Shown piece after piece: positions 52,101 through 60,482 of a DNA stretch of 64,000 nt; position 1 is the first letter of the stretch, and every line of letters begins with the position of its first letter. The notes under the pieces are model-generated. The model was not told the DNA's origin. It did no database searches and saw only the letters and a list, made by a program, of their open reading frames with translations. The position numbers were made by a program, and so were the translations under genes. The stretch is from assembly GCA_963594655.1 (NCBI GenBank), contig CAVBFD010000003.1, positions 17,121 through 81,120 of the forward strand, in the 5' to 3' direction. The stretch is from Colivivens sp963594655. Lineage in GTDB: Bacteria > Bacteroidota > Bacteroidia > Bacteroidales > Bacteroidaceae.

Positions 52101-53282
52101 TTATCTCTTTTTTAAGTCCTTTCCCATAATCTTGGCAGCGTAACCGCCCATAGCCTTGTAACCTTGCGGATTGAGATGAAGCCAGTCGTCAGAGTAATCC
52201 TTCCTCAACCGCTGCTTGTCATCCTTGTCCCTCACCAGCCGGTCGAAGTCCACAACGCCTTCAAACCCCTCGGCCTTCCTTATCCAACTGTTGACAGCCT
52301 CGCGTGTCCGCTCATGCGCCTCACTGTAGTAGCTGTGTCCCTTTGTGGGTGTGATTGTACCCACATACACACGTATGCCCTTTGAGTGGGCGTATGCCAC
52401 TATCTCCATGTACGCCTCTATGAGTCGTCCTGCAAGTTCGTCCGGCTGACCCATGCTTGAACCGATGTCGTTGGTCCCCTCATATATAATAAGGTGTGTT
52501 ATCCCACTGTGGAAAGACAACTCGTCCTTATACCTGCGAACCAACGGTTGACTGATTCCACCCTCCAGGACACTGTTGCCTCCGATGCCGAGGTTGACCA
52601 CCCCACAGTCGCGCTTCAGTTCCTCAGCCATACGGTCAGTCCAACGGTTCTGCATGTTGGTTGTAGACCCACGGCCGTCGGTGATGCTGTTGCCGAGTAC
52701 GGCTATCACATCCGCCTTGCCCTCCACTTCCAGTGACAGGATGTTATACCAGTGGTCCACCGCCTCCGCTGTCTTGAACCTGTCTGTTGGGGACACAGTG
52801 CCAATGGCTATGTACGATGTGGTGCGTGACCCCCTGTGCGACGTGGCGTGTTTTGGCACAGCCGCGCCATAGGTTATGGTTATGGCGACCCTGGAACAAC
52901 GGCCTACAGTGAAGTCCGCCACATCGGAGGTCACGTTACAACCCGGTTTGATGGACAGGCTGCGCTTGCCGCCGAACGAGAGATACCGGGCTGTCGCCGG
53001 TATTATGTCACTTGAATCGCCTGCCACGGCGATGTAGACCGACTGGATGTCAACCGGTTCGTCACTGTGGAAATTACTGAGACGCAGACGTACACGGTCG
53101 CCCGCAAGTGAGGTGCGCACGACCTGTCTTATGGTGTTGTTCGCCAAGGACATCCCCGGCATGTCACCGACACCGGTATATTCAGGGGATGTACCCCATG
53201 TGGCAGACCAGCCACCGGCGGTCTGCGCCCGCAGGGAGGATGCTGACAAGAGCAGCATACAAGCAGTAAGTATCAATTTCAT
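52101..53282 (-). CDS. SGNH/GDSL esterase, probable acetylxylan esterase
   Basis: From ATG 53282 the product is 393 aa, with a signal peptide ending LRAQ. An upstream in-frame codon at 53366 lies before the promoter and is rejected. The SGNH blocks appear in order: GNSITDG (Ser nucleophile), GIGGNSVLEGG (Gly), GTNDIG (Asn), and DWLHLNPQGY (Asp/His). The N-terminal 170 residues form a beta-rich domain (WSATWGTSPEYTG). It should remove acetyl groups from xylan or its fragments in the periplasm. It is the first gene of the operon 53282-48494. Confidence 0.9.
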   Translation of the reverse strand: MKLILTACMLLLSASSLRAQTAGGWSATWGTSPEYTGVGDMPGMSLANNTIRQVVRTSLAGDRVRLRLSNFHSDEPVDIQSVYIAVAGDSSDIIPATARYLSFGGKRSLSIKPGCNVTSDVADFTVGRCSRVAITITYGAAVPKHATSHRGSRTTSYIAIGTVSPTDRFKTAEAVDHWYNILSLEVEGKADVIAVLGNSITDGRGSTTNMQNRWTDRMAEELKRDCGVVNLGIGGNSVLEGGISQPLVRRYKDELSFHSGITHLIIYEGTNDIGSSMGQPDELAGRLIEAYMEIVAYAHSKGIRVYVGTITPTKGHSYYSEAHERTREAVNSWIRKAEGFEGVVDFDRLVRDKDDKQRLRKDYSDDWLHLNPQGYKAMGGYAAKIMGKDLKKR

Positions 53283-53320
53283 TTCTGTAATCAGATTTGG
53301 TAACGTGGTTATTCTACAAT

Positions 53321-53329
53321 GCAAAGATA
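53321..53329 (-). promoter_or_regulatory. -7 box TATCTTTGC for the xylan operon
   Basis: Minus-strand TATCTTTGC lies 38 nt upstream of the esterase ATG. It is divergent from the GH67 promoter; the about 105 bp between the two -7 boxes must hold any shared control site. Confidence 0.7.
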
Positions 53330-53436
53330 AAGTAAAATAAGATGTGGACAGACCGCTCAAACGCACAATCTACGGTGTTGTTTCATTCGTTCAAGCTATT
53401 GTTACATCGATATAAACCCCACACCACCGCTTCACC

Positions 53437-53445
53437 TAAATTTGC
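53437..53445 (+). promoter_or_regulatory. -7 box TAAATTTGC directly before GH67
   Basis: TAAATTTGC ends 3 nt before the ATG at 53449. With a start point 4-8 nt after this box, the transcript would be leaderless or nearly so. Confidence 0.55.
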
Positions 53446-53448
53446 AGC

Positions 53449-55314
53449 ATGATAAAGAAACGTATAAAGACACTGGTATTGCTGCTTGTGGCACTCACCT
53501 CCGCAAGTCATGCGAACAACGTCCACACACTGTGGTTGGGCGACTTCATGAACATGAGTCCCGAGGAACTACTGACGTACTGGAAGAAGGAAGCGTACAC
53601 CTTCTCCATTGACACCGCATTGACAGGGGACGCCTACCGCATCAGCGGCAAGACCGTGGCAGGAGGCGACCGGAAAGGACTGCTCTATGCGTGCTACGAG
53701 CTTGCACGGCAACAGATGACAGGAGGGATGCGCGACACAGCGAGTACCCCGACATTCAGTATGCGCATACTGAACCACTGGGACAACCTCGACGGGACCA
53801 TCGAACGCGGGTATGCCGGACAGAGCATCTTCTGGAACACAGGGATGGAACGGAGTCAATGGAGCGAACGGATTGCCGAATACGCGCGTGCCAACGCGTC
53901 GATAGGAATCAACGGCACAGTCCTCAACAACGTGAACGCCAACGCAAAGATTCTCACATCCGAATACCTCGACACGGTAAAGGTCATTGCAGACATCCTG
54001 CGTCCATACGGAATAAAGGTGTACCTGTCTGTCAACTTCGCGTCGCCGGAGGTACTGGGTGACACAAAGACCGCAGACCCACTGGACGCGAGTGTCAACA
54101 AGTGGTGGAAGAAGAAGGTGAAGTCTATATACAAGCTTGTACCCGACTTCGGCGGTTTCCTCGTAAAGGCGAATTCCGAAGGACAGTCAGGTCCGTTCGA
54201 CTATGGACGCACCCATGCGGAAGGAGCCAACATGCTGGCTGACGCACTGCGTCCCTTCGGAGGCACGGTACTGTGGCGCAGCTTCGTCTATGGAGCGCGG
54301 CACAAGAACGAGGACCGGGTGATGCAAGCCGTGTCGGAGTTTCGTGAGTTGGACGGCCAGTTCCGTGACAACGTGATACTACAGAGCAAGAACGGCCCGC
54401 TCGACTTCCAGCCGCGCGAGCCTTACGCACCTATCTTCGACAACATGCCCCGGACGGTGCAGATGGCGGAGTTACAGATAACCCAGGAATATACAGGGCA
54501 GTCCAAGCACCTGGTTTACCTCACTCCGATGTGGACAGAGTTCTTCTCATTTGTCAAGCCCGACAGGTTGTCAGGAATCTCAGGAGTGAGCAACATAGGC
54601 GATGCTGCCAACTGGTGCGGACATCCGTTCTCACAGGCCAACTGGTATGCCTTCGGGCGGTTGGCGTGGAATCCTTCGCTTTCGTCACGCGACATAGCGG
54701 ACGAGTGGCTGAGACAGACCTTCCCCGAAAGCGAGTCGAGACAGTTCAGAAACACAGTGCTTTGTATGATGGAGGAGTCGCGCGAAGCCTGTGTGGACTA
54801 CATGATGCCCCTGGGACTGCACCATATATTCATGTTCGACCACCACTATGGTCCGGAACCCGACGGGTTCAAGGCCGACTACCCGATAGAATGGTGTCCT
54901 GTGTATTACCACAAGGCGGATTCGGCAGGGATAGGCTTCGACAGGAGTACCACCGGCACTGGAGCGACAGGACAATACCCGGAACCCTACCGTTCCCTGT
55001 ATGACAACATCGACACATGTCCTGAAGAATACCTGTTGTGGTTCCATCACATAGGTTGGGACTTCCGCATGAAGAACGGTCGCACGCTGTGGCAGAACCT
55101 GTGCGGACATTACAACAAAGGTGTTGAGAAGATTGCGGCGTTCAAAGGCACATGGAGTCTCATGCGTCCTTTGTTCGAGACACACAACGACACGGAACGC
55201 TGGAAGGAGGTTGACACCCTACTGGACAGCCAACTCGATAATGCGAAAGAATGGAGGGACACCTGCCTGAAGTATTTCCAGAAGTTCAGTCGCCGTCCTC
55301 TTTCCGCTCAGTAG
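53449..55314 (+). CDS. Alpha-glucuronidase, GH67
   Basis: The 621-aa enzyme has a signal peptide (residues about 1-22, ending SHA) and GH67 blocks: MRILNHWDNLDGTIERGYAG, NGTVLNNVNANAKILT, FLVKANSEGQSGP, and LQSKNGPLDFQPREP. It removes 4-O-methyl-glucuronate side groups from xylo-oligosaccharides. It is slightly shorter than the about 680-700 residues common for the family. It lies divergent to the xylan operon. Its 3' end overlaps the convergent PorE-like gene by 29 bp. The near-absence of a leader before the ATG is unusual. Confidence 0.93.
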   Translation: MIKKRIKTLVLLLVALTSASHANNVHTLWLGDFMNMSPEELLTYWKKEAYTFSIDTALTGDAYRISGKTVAGGDRKGLLYACYELARQQMTGGMRDTASTPTFSMRILNHWDNLDGTIERGYAGQSIFWNTGMERSQWSERIAEYARANASIGINGTVLNNVNANAKILTSEYLDTVKVIADILRPYGIKVYLSVNFASPEVLGDTKTADPLDASVNKWWKKKVKSIYKLVPDFGGFLVKANSEGQSGPFDYGRTHAEGANMLADALRPFGGTVLWRSFVYGARHKNEDRVMQAVSEFRELDGQFRDNVILQSKNGPLDFQPREPYAPIFDNMPRTVQMAELQITQEYTGQSKHLVYLTPMWTEFFSFVKPDRLSGISGVSNIGDAANWCGHPFSQANWYAFGRLAWNPSLSSRDIADEWLRQTFPESESRQFRNTVLCMMEESREACVDYMMPLGLHHIFMFDHHYGPEPDGFKADYPIEWCPVYYHKADSAGIGFDRSTTGTGATGQYPEPYRSLYDNIDTCPEEYLLWFHHIGWDFRMKNGRTLWQNLCGHYNKGVEKIAAFKGTWSLMRPLFETHNDTERWKEVDTLLDSQLDNAKEWRDTCLKYFQKFSRRPLSAQ

Positions 55315-57331
55315 AGGCATTGCCGTTGTCGAGTTGGAACTCCTTCAATGTCGTGCCGTAGGTGGTTCGCAGCACCTTAAACTCAGTGCGGCGGTTGATG
55401 GCGTTGCATATCTCCTGCTCATCTGCCTTCAGTTTAAGGATGAACGCCTCCGTCAGGGTGTCCCCTTCATTAAGGAAGTCATAAGTGTCGGCAAGACGTT
55501 TCCGGACTACCTTGGGGCGTTCCTCGCCATACCCCACCGCCGTGAGACGGTCATCCTTGACGCCATGGGCTATGAGGTAGTTCACGACCGACTCCGCCCG
55601 TCTCTGCGACAACCGTTTATTGTAGTCGTTGTTGCCCTTATAGTCACAGTGCGACGCCAGTTCGATGGTGATGCTCGGGTTCTCGTTCATCATGGTGACC
55701 AGACTGTCCAGCGCGTCGGTTGAAGCCTCCGTAAGTGTCGCCTTGTCGAACTCATAGAAGATATTGTCGATAAGTACCGGGATATTGATTGGCGGCAGAG
55801 GGAACTGCAGTGTGTACTGCTCGCTCTCGCGCGACTGTGCCACCTTGATTTCCTGCTTCACGTTGAGATACCCCTTGCATGTGCCGAGCAGCACATAAGA
55901 GACACCCGGGGTGAGTATCTTCTGGAACGACCCGTCCCCCTTCACACTCAGTTTCTCGTTCGTTCCGTCGTCACCTATCACATAAACCAGTCCTTCTGGC
56001 AGTTCATATCCGTCCTTCTCGTAGACCCATCCCGTCACCACCTGTAGAATCTCAGGCAGTTCAAAACTGTATATGTTGTCGAGTCCACGGCTGTTGTCGC
56101 CCCGACTGGATGAGAAGAACCCACGGTTGTACACACCTTCAAAGGTCATGCCGAAATCATCAGAGCTGGAGTTCATAGGATACTGCAGGTTTTCCACTAT
56201 CCATCCCCGGGCGCTGTCAGGCACAGCCTTGAAGATGTCCAGTCCCCCCATCCCGGGATGACCGTCCGAAGAGAAATAGAGTTCTCCGTTCGGACGGAAC
56301 GAAGGGAACATCTCGTCACCTGTGGTGTTGATGGGCCGGCCCACGTTCTCCACCCCACCGAAACCGTCTTGGGTTATCCGGGTACGCCAGATGTCGTAGC
56401 CACCCTCCCCACCGGGCATGTCGCTTACGAAATAGAGCCATTCACCGTCAGGGCTGACGGCAGGATGTGCGAAGGACGAGAGGGTGTCCTTACTGATTTC
56501 ACATTTCACCGGTTTCGACCACGACGCGTCAGAGCGGGCGGACTTATATATCTCCGCATAGCGCGGATAGGATGGGTCGGTGCTGCAACGTGTGAAATAG
56601 AGGGTCTTGCCGTCGGGCGAGACACAACCCGCGCCCTCGTCATATTCCGTATTTATCTCCGACTCTATCTCCTCCGGCTGTTTCCATTTCTTGTTCTCGT
56701 CCTTCCGCGCAATAAACATATCCGCGTTCTTAGAACCGGTGATTCCACTCAAGTCGTCCCCTGTGGCGTTCCGTCGGGTGGAGGTGAACAGGAGTTGGTC
56801 ACCGTCCTCTCCGATAAGCACAGGAGAGAAGTCAGACCTGTTGGAATTGAATATGGCTGCCTTGCTTACCTTATACAGATTGGGGTTGGACTTCCACTGG
56901 GGAGCAAGCTCACAGGAAAGGAGTCCCGACCGCGCCACTTCATTGCCCGGGTCTTTCTCCAAGTAGGCGGTGAAACTCTCCCTCGCCCCTTTGTAGTTCG
57001 CCAGTTTCAGTTGTTGAGTGCCAAGCAGCAGCAGTGCCGTGGAGTCCGGGTAATGGTATCTGACGGCCGTCTGCAACGACTGCACCGCCCTCTGCGGACT
57101 GTTTATCCTACTGTAGCAGTCGCCCACACGGAACGACCGGTCCGCCCGTTTCTCCTTGTCTCTGGCAGACACCCTCTGGTACGACTTCTTATAATACTGT
57201 GCCGCCATATAGTACTCGCCCAATGCGAAATACTGGTTGCCTTTCTTCAGATAGACATTCTCGTTACTGCAGGAAAGCGCCAACACAAAGGACAAAGCCA
57301 ATATGACAGCATTACAAATCCGGTTCATCAT
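55286..57331 (-). CDS. PorE-like OmpA-family lipoprotein of type IX secretion
   Basis: The 681-aa protein has a lipoprotein signal with lipobox LALSC (Cys21). The order of domains is TPR-like helices (about 30-150), a beta-propeller of PD40 repeats (about 170-420; SPDGKTLYFT, SPDGEWLYFVSD), a carboxypeptidase-regulatory-like domain (about 430-510), and an OmpA peptidoglycan-binding domain (about 530-620; ELASHCDYKGNNDYNKRLSQ then RRAESVVNYL). This is the layout of PorE, which ties the type IX machine to peptidoglycan. An OmpA/PD40 protein of another role remains possible. It lies 85 nt after the lyase gene at 57417. Confidence 0.87.
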   Translation of the reverse strand: MMNRICNAVILALSFVLALSCSNENVYLKKGNQYFALGEYYMAAQYYKKSYQRVSARDKEKRADRSFRVGDCYSRINSPQRAVQSLQTAVRYHYPDSTALLLLGTQQLKLANYKGARESFTAYLEKDPGNEVARSGLLSCELAPQWKSNPNLYKVSKAAIFNSNRSDFSPVLIGEDGDQLLFTSTRRNATGDDLSGITGSKNADMFIARKDENKKWKQPEEIESEINTEYDEGAGCVSPDGKTLYFTRCSTDPSYPRYAEIYKSARSDASWSKPVKCEISKDTLSSFAHPAVSPDGEWLYFVSDMPGGEGGYDIWRTRITQDGFGGVENVGRPINTTGDEMFPSFRPNGELYFSSDGHPGMGGLDIFKAVPDSARGWIVENLQYPMNSSSDDFGMTFEGVYNRGFFSSSRGDNSRGLDNIYSFELPEILQVVTGWVYEKDGYELPEGLVYVIGDDGTNEKLSVKGDGSFQKILTPGVSYVLLGTCKGYLNVKQEIKVAQSRESEQYTLQFPLPPINIPVLIDNIFYEFDKATLTEASTDALDSLVTMMNENPSITIELASHCDYKGNNDYNKRLSQRRAESVVNYLIAHGVKDDRLTAVGYGEERPKVVRKRLADTYDFLNEGDTLTEAFILKLKADEQEICNAINRRTEFKVLRTTYGTTLKEFQLDNGNASTERKEDGD

Positions 57332-57416
57332 ACCATTAAAACGCAGAAGGCCCGGCTTTATTGCCCCACCGTGTCATGATAGTCAGATTGTGCGCCACAA
57401 ATACTACGTAGCCGGT

Positions 57417-60233
57417 TCAGTGCGAGAGGATGTAGTCGTACACCTGCAGGACATCCTGCGAGTCCACCTTCCCGTCACCGTTCACGTCGCCTATGGCATC
57501 ACCACCCTCGGACGATACGATGATACCGTACACAGTCAGCACGTCCTGAGTGTCCACCACTCCGTCCCGGTTGACATCCTCAGCCACATAGGCGGTGACA
57601 GGCACAAGCTCGAACGGATACTCCGTGAGTTCGTCAGTACCGCCAAAAGAGACTGTGCCGGATTCGTCAACAGTCCAGTACGTTCCGTTGATGTTGTAGA
57701 AATTCACGAAAGCCGTACCGGCCGCCACCGTGATGCGGTGGGGCTTGAACGTCCTCGCAATCATCGCCCCGGCGGCATTGAGATAGAGACTGTCACTGAG
57801 TGACATGATGTCGTAACGGGCGGATGCGGTGCGGTCAACACGCCATATCTGGGTAACCGACGGAGAGTCCGGTGTCCCCATGAACGGACGGAACGCAGGA
57901 GAGACAGCCACACTGTCCGTATTCTCATTGGTGAGATACGCGCCACTGCCGCGGTGACGTATGAAGTAGCGTCCAGGTTCCACCAACGTGTCTGATTTCG
58001 GATGTACGAATATGCTGAAGTCTATCGTGGCGAGAACCGAGTCCCCCACCATATATCTGACCTGAGGGAACACGCTCTCGCCGATAGCCTGAACGGTAAA
58101 GTTCTGTTCAGTTGAGACCTCCTCTCCGTCCACAGTCCACACGAAGTCACCCCCTGCCAGTACTTCCACCGGCGAGGGGGAGAGGACCACATCCGTTCCT
58201 GCCTGTACCACCTTCGATGTCGTGTTGGAATAGACGGTCTCCCCTACCGTGATATTGGGAATCACGTTCTGCACGTTCAGATGGACCGTGGCGATGGACT
58301 TCGTACCGGCCTGGTTCGTGTAGATGACCGACACGTCACGGCTGGTCGTGATGCTGGGTATGGTGATGGACGATGAGGTCTCACCGTTATCCCACAGCAG
58401 AGAGCCCCAGCCACCTGTGCCGTAAGCGCTCAGTACCACAGAACTGCCGTAGTTGACATCCGCAGACGTGGTGTTCACTCCATTCACGCTCGTCACGATG
58501 GTTGACGGATTGCTGTCGCCCTGTACCGCGATTGAGAACACCTGTTCGCTCTTGACACCGTTTTCGTTGGTATAGGTCACACGGTAAACCCGGGACTTGT
58601 CTGCCGTAACCGTTAGGTCACGTGTCGTCTCCCCTGTCTCCCATTGCCACAGTCCCGTGTCCGTAACCGTATCCGGTATCTGTGGTTTCAGGGTGACAAC
58701 CGTACCTGCGGTCAATCCAGGATTGGCCGTTGCGGAGAACGTGTTGACCAGTCCGCCCAGTTCGTTGTGGTCTACGGTCTTTCCGTTGTATGTAATCTTG
58801 CCCGACATCTCAGTAGGAACCTTGTCGGCCGGAGCCAGTCCGTCGTAGGTGTTCATCAGCACCGAATAGCCAAGGTGGTCGTAGCCACCGCTCGTAGACC
58901 CCATGCCACCTGCGTCTATTCCCATCTGGTTGTACGCAATCTTGGAGAACGGCATCCTGACACCTTTTATTCCCTCATAATGTCCGATTACAGTACCCCA
59001 GTAATTACGCATCTGCGCCCCCAAAGCGGGAGCGGTCATGGTCCAACAGCGACTATCCGAATAGTAGTAGCCGTTCGTTCCGTATTTGTAGTTTGTCCAC
59101 GGCAGTCCCTGCACGCTCTGTGTCTGCGCCGCGATGTACTCGATTCCGGCAGCGAGACGGTGGTCCATATAAGCGAAGAGGTCATCCCCCTGGTTCCATG
59201 CCAGATGCGCCACGTCAACAGCCAGTCCGGCAGCCATCGCCGCATGTCCGGTGTCGCGTCCGCTTTCGTTCATCTGTCCCAACTTACCGTACGCCCCTGT
59301 CTCAAGTGCGGACTCCGATGTGGTCACTATCAGGTTGCCCCAGAACTCCGTCAGTCCGTCGTTGAGTATAGGGTCAGCCGTACGCGGGTCCACGAACGTG
59401 CCTACCTGGTCGTACTTGATGAACGAGAGTCCCTGGTTGTAGATGAACACGTCATCGCACAGCACTCCGATACTCAATACCGCCAAGGCGTTGCACAGAC
59501 CCCAGTTCGACCAGTAGTGTCCTGGAGCCTGCCACCATCTGGCAGCGTTTTCCCATGTGCCGTTACGCACACGCAGGAAACCGATGCAACTCGGGTACCA
59601 CACGTCGAGCATCCATTTGCGGAAGGTCTCGAAGTCCTCACTGCTCCACCCTTCATAGTCACGCACCAGTTCCGCTGCCTGTGCGAACTGATAGCCGTAA
59701 AGACCCGCAGCCAAGGCATAGTTGGAGTCACCGCTTATGTGTTTTGTGGTGCGCGCCCATGCCATAAGCACATCAACCGCATGTTTGGCATGGGCCTCTG
59801 TACCCTCTATCCTCCAGCGGAGCGCGTTCTGATAAGCGATGGTCGCCCCACGCGCCGCATTGATGTAGTTCTGACCGCTATTGCCTCCACGGACAATCGT
59901 CTCTACCGGCCATGTGGCGCAACTGGACTGTGAGAACTCCGCGTTCTTCAGGATATTGTACGCCGCGGTGACCGTCTCATTGCCTTCAGCCAACTGCCGT
60001 TTGATACGGTCGAAGTCAGCCTGTGTGTGCAGTCCGCCCGGGTGCTTGAATCCACGGTCTGTGTCGTACACCCTCACCACACTGGACACGTCGAACGTTC
60101 TGCTCTTGGTGGCGGTGAACTCTGTCCTTGCCGCCGACTGGGCAGTGGAGTCATCTCCCTGCACCCTGTTCTGCGCACTTGCAAGGCTTATCACAGACGC
60201 CAGGCAAATGCATGAAAGTAACCTTCTTTTCAT
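57417..60233 (-). CDS. Secreted alginate-lyase-like enzyme with dockerin-like tail
   Basis: The 938-aa protein has a signal peptide (ending ASAQ). Residues about 65-460 match the alginate lyase superfamily (alpha/alpha toroid; HPGGLHTQADFDRIKRQLAE, ENAARWWQAPGHYWSNWGLC, AGGMGSTSGGYDHLGYS), so it should cut a uronate-containing polymer by beta-elimination; the exact substrate is open. Residues about 500-745 hold Ig-like domains, about 750-880 a ricin-like beta-trefoil lectin region (RYFIRHRGSGAYLTNENTD, IMSLSDSLYLNAAGAM), and the end two dockerin-like EF-hand repeats (DVNRDGVVDTQDVLTVYGII, DVNGDGKVDSQDVLQVYDYI). The tail matches the rhamnogalacturonan lyase at 17134. A -7 box lies at 60275-60283. 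Confidence 0.85.
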   Translation of the reverse strand: MKRRLLSCICLASVISLASAQNRVQGDDSTAQSAARTEFTATKSRTFDVSSVVRVYDTDRGFKHPGGLHTQADFDRIKRQLAEGNETVTAAYNILKNAEFSQSSCATWPVETIVRGGNSGQNYINAARGATIAYQNALRWRIEGTEAHAKHAVDVLMAWARTTKHISGDSNYALAAGLYGYQFAQAAELVRDYEGWSSEDFETFRKWMLDVWYPSCIGFLRVRNGTWENAARWWQAPGHYWSNWGLCNALAVLSIGVLCDDVFIYNQGLSFIKYDQVGTFVDPRTADPILNDGLTEFWGNLIVTTSESALETGAYGKLGQMNESGRDTGHAAMAAGLAVDVAHLAWNQGDDLFAYMDHRLAAGIEYIAAQTQSVQGLPWTNYKYGTNGYYYSDSRCWTMTAPALGAQMRNYWGTVIGHYEGIKGVRMPFSKIAYNQMGIDAGGMGSTSGGYDHLGYSVLMNTYDGLAPADKVPTEMSGKITYNGKTVDHNELGGLVNTFSATANPGLTAGTVVTLKPQIPDTVTDTGLWQWETGETTRDLTVTADKSRVYRVTYTNENGVKSEQVFSIAVQGDSNPSTIVTSVNGVNTTSADVNYGSSVVLSAYGTGGWGSLLWDNGETSSSITIPSITTSRDVSVIYTNQAGTKSIATVHLNVQNVIPNITVGETVYSNTTSKVVQAGTDVVLSPSPVEVLAGGDFVWTVDGEEVSTEQNFTVQAIGESVFPQVRYMVGDSVLATIDFSIFVHPKSDTLVEPGRYFIRHRGSGAYLTNENTDSVAVSPAFRPFMGTPDSPSVTQIWRVDRTASARYDIMSLSDSLYLNAAGAMIARTFKPHRITVAAGTAFVNFYNINGTYWTVDESGTVSFGGTDELTEYPFELVPVTAYVAEDVNRDGVVDTQDVLTVYGIIVSSEGGDAIGDVNGDGKVDSQDVLQVYDYILSH

Positions 60234-60274
60234 AAAAGTTCAATAAGTATTCAGTTAGTCTATTAGTTGGTGCT

Positions 60275-60283
60275 GCAAATGTA
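60275..60283 (-). promoter_or_regulatory. -7 box TACATTTGC for the alginate-lyase-like gene
   Basis: Minus-strand TACATTTGC lies 41 nt upstream of the ATG at 60233. Confidence 0.68.
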
Positions 60284-60381
60284 GCTATTTTTCCCATACG
60301 GGCGACCATAAAGCCAGAAAAACAAATTCGTCAGCCTCAAAAAAAACGCTGAAAATATTTTGCCGCACAATTGCAAACACG

Positions 60382-60390
60382 TATATTTGC
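60382..60390 (+). promoter_or_regulatory. -7 box TATATTTGC for gdhA
   Basis: TATATTTGC lies 92 nt before the ATG at 60483, so gdhA has a leader of about 85 nt. I see no riboswitch in it. Confidence 0.65.
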
Positions 60391-60482
60391 ACACAAATTG
60401 GAAAGGGCAAAGACACGTCCGCGCCCCTGCCTACAAACTAATGTAACAAACCAATATAAGATTAGACCTAACAACGGCTACT

